DNA from: Gammaproteobacteria bacterium
Lineage (GTDB): Bacteria; Pseudomonadota; Gammaproteobacteria; Nitrosococcales; Methylophagaceae
Assembly (NCBI GenBank): GCA_014859375.1
Contig: JACUUH010000001.1
Coordinates: 124,001-188,000 of the forward strand
DNA: 64,000 bases
Reading direction: 5' to 3'
The notes under the pieces are model-generated. The model saw only the letters and a program-made list of their open reading frames with translations, did not search any database and was not told the DNA's origin. Positions 60,731 to 64,000 of this stretch are shown one piece after another. The translations under genes were made by a program, and so were the position numbers. Position 1 is the first letter of the stretch; each line of letters starts with the position of its first letter.

Positions 60731-61039
60731 ATGGGAATATGTCAAAATGAACTAGATCTTAATTTTGAGATCGCAAAAAGGTTAGAACCTTATGGGAAGG
60801 AGGTGGTTGATGCTTGGCTAAGCCACTCCCCCATTAATGGTGCGTCGCACGTTGACTCTGACCTCATCGTAGTTAATACGTTCCTACGCATTCAGCTAGG
60901 TTCACTCAATGTAAATACGGTGGAAATCAGAAGTTATCTAAACGACTCTATCCCTGTCAACATTTGGCTTAAAGGTTTTTCCGAAGCTATCGCACCTTTC
61001 TTAGCAAGAGAAGGTTTGCCAGCATGGACAAAACATTAG
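60731..61039 (+). CDS. unknown small protein, 102 aa
   Basis: Overlaps the next gene by 16 bases. Mixed helical, acidic (AKRLEPYGKEVVDAWL; LRIQLGSLNVNTVEIRSYL). No motif recognised. Lies in a unit of small genes after the ATPase and SLOG genes. Confidence 0.5.
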   Translation: MGICQNELDLNFEIAKRLEPYGKEVVDAWLSHSPINGASHVDSDLIVVNTFLRIQLGSLNVNTVEIRSYLNDSIPVNIWLKGFSEAIAPFLAREGLPAWTKH

Positions 61040-61341
61040 TAATAACAGGTAAAGTACCTGACGGAATGACCTTATCAGCTTCTTATAGGTTAGAAAGAAA
61101 CACATGTTTCGATAAGGTCGTAGTTATGGGCTGCGACCATAATCTACAAGAAGTAGTTAGGGATTATTTCCCAGATAGTAAATTGACGTTCTATCCCTTG
61201 TTTGACATTGGTTATATAGAAAAGAATGATCTTCCAGTCCTAATTTATACAGGACCTAAAATGGAAGACATAAAAGATATTTTAATTTCTGTGTCAGGAT
61301 CAAGCATAGATTTCAACATACACTGTTGTCAAATAGACTAA
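61024..61341 (+). CDS. unknown small protein, 105 aa
   Basis: Starts inside the previous gene. Beta-alpha pattern with VVVMGCDHNLQEVVRDY and LPVLIYTGPKMEDIKDIL, which could be a small Rossmann-like fold. No recognised motif. Confidence 0.5.
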   Translation: MDKTLVITGKVPDGMTLSASYRLERNTCFDKVVVMGCDHNLQEVVRDYFPDSKLTFYPLFDIGYIEKNDLPVLIYTGPKMEDIKDILISVSGSSIDFNIHCCQID

Positions 61342-61369
61342 CAAAAAAAAACGAAGAAGGCGGATTAAT

Positions 61370-61717
61370 ATGTTAAGTACCAATGTTAAAGCTCTTATCA
61401 AAAAGAAATTTGTTAAACCGTATAGACGGTTTAAACATTGGGTTAAGCCTTCTTATCTTAGATTAGAAGTGTATGACGATTGGGATGTTGTTTGGTCAGG
61501 TAAAAGCACCAAAGATTTATACGGTGGGAGAGAATTGTTTAGTTTATTAAGCGAAGATCTATATTACTCTATTGCTTTTAAACAATACGGTAAGACTAGA
61601 TTCTTAGAGGTGAATAGAACATTCGTATTGCACAGCATGACTTTAAATGGTGCTTGTACTGATGCCGATTGGTTTCAACAACACATCAATAGATCGCTTA
61701 GAAAAAGGTGGTTTTAA
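61370..61717 (+). CDS. unknown small basic protein, 115 aa
   Basis: Basic N-terminus (ALIKKKFVKPYRRFKHWVK) followed by an alpha/beta segment with several Trp. No family recognised. Its last base is the first base of the next start codon. Confidence 0.5.
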   Translation: MLSTNVKALIKKKFVKPYRRFKHWVKPSYLRLEVYDDWDVVWSGKSTKDLYGGRELFSLLSEDLYYSIAFKQYGKTRFLEVNRTFVLHSMTLNGACTDADWFQQHINRSLRKRWF

Positions 61718-62394
61718 TGGCTAACAGAAAAAAAGCTACAGAAACGATACTTGAGTACGTTGAGAAGATTTACCCAGGTGGTGGTAATAAAGAAATGTAC
61801 GAAACTATACTGGCTAAAATGTCAGATAAACAATTCGATGCTTACATGAAGAAGTTAGCCTCTGGTGAAGAAACTTTATTCATGGTGGCGCCGAACCTAT
61901 CTAAAGCTCGCCTTAGTGTAGAACGTAATATTAAAATAGCTAAAGAATTGGGACACGAATTCTTTCAAAGACTTTGGTTAACCGATGATGTAACGGGTGA
62001 AGCTTATCTCACCCCCATTCCTTATTTAGTTATAGATCTACCTCTTAGAAGACAAGCGCAACTTTTAAGTAAGAAATCTAGCATACCTCAAAATAATGAT
62101 CAGGTGGATGAACTTACAGGTCAATACTCTGGTAAACCCAGGGGCGCCAGTTTATCATTCCCTGAGCTACAGACTCTCTATGCTCAAGGTTTGGAAAAGA
62201 CTATAGAAGAGTTGATTAAATTCAGAGGTGGTGATGAAGATGCTTTCAGAGCTATGAACAAAGCTATGATAGATGGTGGAGCTGTTAGTCTAGATCAGAT
62301 ATCAAGTAAAATTAATAGCAATGTTAAAAGTACTCAAACTTTATCAACTATTTTGAAAGCTATGCATTTGGATAACACGCTACTTAATAAGTAA
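61717..62394 (+). CDS. RNA polymerase beta C-terminal-like fragment
   Basis: 225 aa from ATG 61717, set by AAAAGG eight bases upstream. From residue ~90 the chain follows the extreme C-terminus of bacterial RNA polymerase beta: [19 protein letters not shown] aligns with [39 protein letters not shown] with LGGKAQFGGQRFGEMEVW; then [20 protein letters not shown] with [20 protein letters not shown]; and [10 protein letters not shown] with KMYKNIVDGN. The first ~85 residues are unrelated. If correct, beta is split into at least three pieces in this phage (see 6099). Alternatively it is a domain borrowed for another role. The alignment is by eye. Confidence 0.55.
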   Translation: [225 protein letters not shown]

Positions 62395-62413
62395 TAGAAA
62401 GGAATGGCGAAAA

Positions 62414-62947
62414 ATGATAGACTCATTACCCTTAAAACACAGAATAAATAACGATGGGTTAGACACCATTCAAGTAGTAGAAATATTCAAAGGTATAGTG
62501 GTTACTAAGTTAGATGAAAGTTTAGTATATTCGGTAACGGTGGATGAACAACTCGAGAAAACTAAAAGAATCACCAACTTTATTCTCACTATTCAGAATG
62601 ACGTTAGGTTATATACCTCTAACGTGGACTCAATACAGAAACTTTGGGAAACTATTAGACAAGACGAAGATATATTAGACTTTGTAATGGATATAAAGAA
62701 TATCCTTTTCTTCAGTATAACTTCTCGCAATGTTAATCTTCTTATTGACGAATTAGCAAAGACTCATTCAAATTATGATTCTAATAGCGTAATGGATGAA
62801 GATACTAATTATAGATTACATAATGAAGAAGGTCTCAGAGATTTGTTAAACGCAAACAAATGGGTAACACCTTTGTTTTTATTAAAACATGTTTCTTTTA
62901 CCAAACAAGTTCTTAATTTGCGGGATATAGAAAAAACCAAGAATTAA
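62414..62947 (+). CDS. unknown protein, 177 aa
   Basis: AAAGGAATGG precedes the ATG. Acidic and mostly helical (DEQLEKTKRITNFILTIQND; EDILDFVMDIKNILFFSITS). It follows the beta-like fragment by 19 bases and may work with it, but no motif supports that. Confidence 0.55.
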   Translation: MIDSLPLKHRINNDGLDTIQVVEIFKGIVVTKLDESLVYSVTVDEQLEKTKRITNFILTIQNDVRLYTSNVDSIQKLWETIRQDEDILDFVMDIKNILFFSITSRNVNLLIDELAKTHSNYDSNSVMDEDTNYRLHNEEGLRDLLNANKWVTPLFLLKHVSFTKQVLNLRDIEKTKN

Positions 62948-62953
62948 GAAAGG

Positions 62954-63682
62954 ATGTCAAATATGAGTGATGCTCTAAAGAAAGTTCTGGTAGACTTGGA
63001 TTCAATTTTAGATACGCGCATTAGTGTTTTGGCTAAAATGAATTCAGATGTCGCATCAGAGTTTGTTTCCGGCGACGACTACTTTAATAGAGATAGCGAT
63101 AACTTTGAAAAGTTGGCTGAGGGTAGAGTTAAGTTAGATGACTTTAAGGATCAATATTCTAAACGAGACAAAGAGATACTAGCTTACTCTAGACCGACCG
63201 ATGTATTAGCTATTTTAAATGAAATGGCTTTAGAGATAGAAAAGCAAAAGTTAGAGACTCCGGATGTCGAAGGTTTTGTTCTTTACGTTAATTACTTCCC
63301 ATATTCATTAACTGAAGATGAGAAAGAAATGTTCATCACTTCTATTATGACCTACGTTGGTATAGAAAGTGAAGTTAGAATGATTAGCTTACCCACTAAA
63401 GATTTGAAACCTTCTTATATTAAAGAAAATTACGATGGTGTAGTGATGTATAACTTAGACGAGTGGCTAGTACTACATTCTAAAGAGTTAAACAAAGTAC
63501 TGCTACCTAGAGTAGCTTTCTTTTGCCCGGCTCTTTTAATAAAAGAACCCGAGAGTTTAGAAGACTTAAAGATAGAAGGGTTAGAAGGGTTAAGTCCTTT
63601 CGTTGCTCTAGAAATGTTAATGGTTGAAAGGATTAATTTAAATTTCTTAAAACCTAAACAGTTTTCCATAATGACAGTATAA
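62954..63682 (+). CDS. unknown protein, 242 aa
   Basis: Begins six bases after the previous stop. Helical N-terminus (LKKVLVDLDSILDTRISVLA) and an alpha/beta middle (VLYVNYFPYSLTEDEKEMFI; GVVMYNLDEWLVLHSKELNK). It is reminiscent of uncharacterised jumbo-phage proteins. Last plus-strand gene before a convergent stem-loop. Confidence 0.55.
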   Translation: MSNMSDALKKVLVDLDSILDTRISVLAKMNSDVASEFVSGDDYFNRDSDNFEKLAEGRVKLDDFKDQYSKRDKEILAYSRPTDVLAILNEMALEIEKQKLETPDVEGFVLYVNYFPYSLTEDEKEMFITSIMTYVGIESEVRMISLPTKDLKPSYIKENYDGVVMYNLDEWLVLHSKELNKVLLPRVAFFCPALLIKEPESLEDLKIEGLEGLSPFVALEMLMVERINLNFLKPKQFSIMTV

Positions 63683-63683
63683 A

Positions 63684-63713
63684 TAATGATAAGGGAACTA
63701 ACCCTTATCATTA
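63684..63713. terminator. bidirectional terminator
   Basis: TAATGATAAGGG / CCCTTATCATTA stem with a six-base loop between convergent genes; the minus-direction tail is TTTATAC. Confidence 0.8.
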
Positions 63714-63718
63714 ATCTA

Positions 63719-64000
63719 TTAGTCTTCAAACTTCTCGCTGAAAGTTTTATAAGTCTCAGTTGATAACCCTATGTCAGTCTCTCCAGGTAAAGGGGAGACT
63801 TCTGGTAATTTTTCTGTCTCTATCGAAGGTATTTTTGTACCTCCCTCTGGAGCTTGATCCATGAAAGGGTTTTGAGAGCCAAAACGAGAAGACAAACCAG
63901 CGATAGCTTGAGCTACCAATGCATCAGATGCAGACTGTTTCTCAGACGCCCCAATTTTCTTATTACCTAATGCAGCCTTATCCATATCTGACAGGGCGGT
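63719..64000 (-). CDS. partial gene at window edge, unknown
   Basis: The frame is open from the stop at 63719 to the end of the window, with no earlier stop in 64000-63986 (TALSD before MDKAALG), so the 5' end lies outside. An in-frame ATG at 63985 exists but may be internal. The visible 94 residues are low-complexity, helical, then Pro/Glu-rich (KIPSIETEKLPEVSPLPGE). Function unknown. Confidence 0.5.
   Translation of the reverse strand, partial: TALSDMDKAALGNKKIGASEKQSASDALVAQAIAGLSSRFGSQNPFMDQAPEGGTKIPSIETEKLPEVSPLPGETDIGLSTETYKTFSEKFED

Noticed and set aside
1-64000. tRNA genes, integrase, transposase or attachment sites
   Set aside because: No cloverleaf-like gap sequence, no recombinase or transposase motif and no direct repeats flanking a module were found; gaps are short and mostly filled by stem-loops.

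Overview
This window is a 64 kb piece of a large tailed-phage genome, most likely a phiKZ-like jumbo myovirus infecting a Gram-negative (probably gammaproteobacterial) host. The support is: a ~730-aa major capsid protein, a ~890-aa portal with a long acidic tail, a PAAR-tipped baseplate spike, many tail-fibre genes, spanins with a lipobox (so a host with an outer membrane), and divergent pieces of a multisubunit RNA polymerase beta chain. The DNA is AT-rich and packed with genes on both strands. Gaps are short and most hold a strong stem-loop. I saw no tRNA or rRNA gene, CRISPR array, insertion sequence or integrase, and no gene-free stretch over 300 bases.

Layout. 0-2.4 kb: DnaB-like helicase (-) and an unknown gene (+). 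2.5-11.4 kb: major capsid protein, a membrane-anchored coiled-coil protein, an RNA polymerase beta N-terminal half, a large P/Q/N-rich repeat protein, an unknown basic protein and a small lectin-like protein. 11.4-12.0 kb: a CYTH-domain protein. 12.1-16.6 kb (-): endolysin, small membrane proteins and lipoprotein, DUF1353, and fibre or adhesin genes. 16.7-21.5 kb: a large unknown protein (-) divergent from the portal (+). 21.7-35 kb (+): a tail-fibre island with a 23-repeat collagen-like fibre, other fibres, Mtd-type fibres, assembly factors, a 2-oxoglutarate oxygenase and two frame-disrupted adhesins. 35-38 kb: virion proteins with a RuvC-like nuclease among them. 38.4-43.4 kb (-): two paralogues and a Rad50/gp46-like ATPase. 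43.4-46.1 kb (+): central spike and PAAR tip. 46.2-50.5 kb: virion proteins, several with NPHNVTK-type repeats. 50.5-54.8 kb (-): a virion and adhesin operon. 54.9-55.7 kb: inner and outer spanins. 55.8-64 kb: RNase H, a RecA-like ATPase, a SLOG/DUF2493 protein, an RNA polymerase beta C-terminal fragment and unknowns.

The most interesting system is a dispersed set of six adhesin-like genes in three places (13.7-14.4, 33.6-34.9 and 50.6-52.7 kb). They share a short N-terminal motif, roughly (V/A)F-x-L-L-K-K-G, followed by unrelated receptor-binding-type folds: LamG, ConA-like, discoidin-like, SPRY-like, lectin-like and beta-propeller. Three of the six are out of frame by exactly one extra base, each explainable by an A-tract; in two the tract lies directly after the shared motif. 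This looks like interchangeable receptor-binding modules with possible slippage-based on/off switching, although sequencing error must be excluded. Related signals are a G8 tract in the ribosome-binding region of the lectin-like gene at 10.8 kb and a C9/T9 leader before the fibre gene at 27.65 kb.

Two genes 54 kb apart look like an N-terminal half and an extreme C-terminal piece of RNA polymerase beta. This fits a phage-encoded split RNA polymerase and suggests phage-specific promoters. Two candidate non-coding signals recur: a TTTATACC tail after many stem-loops, and a CCTCATTTTATGAC element in front of two late transcription units. All functional calls come from reading the sequence; no database search was run.
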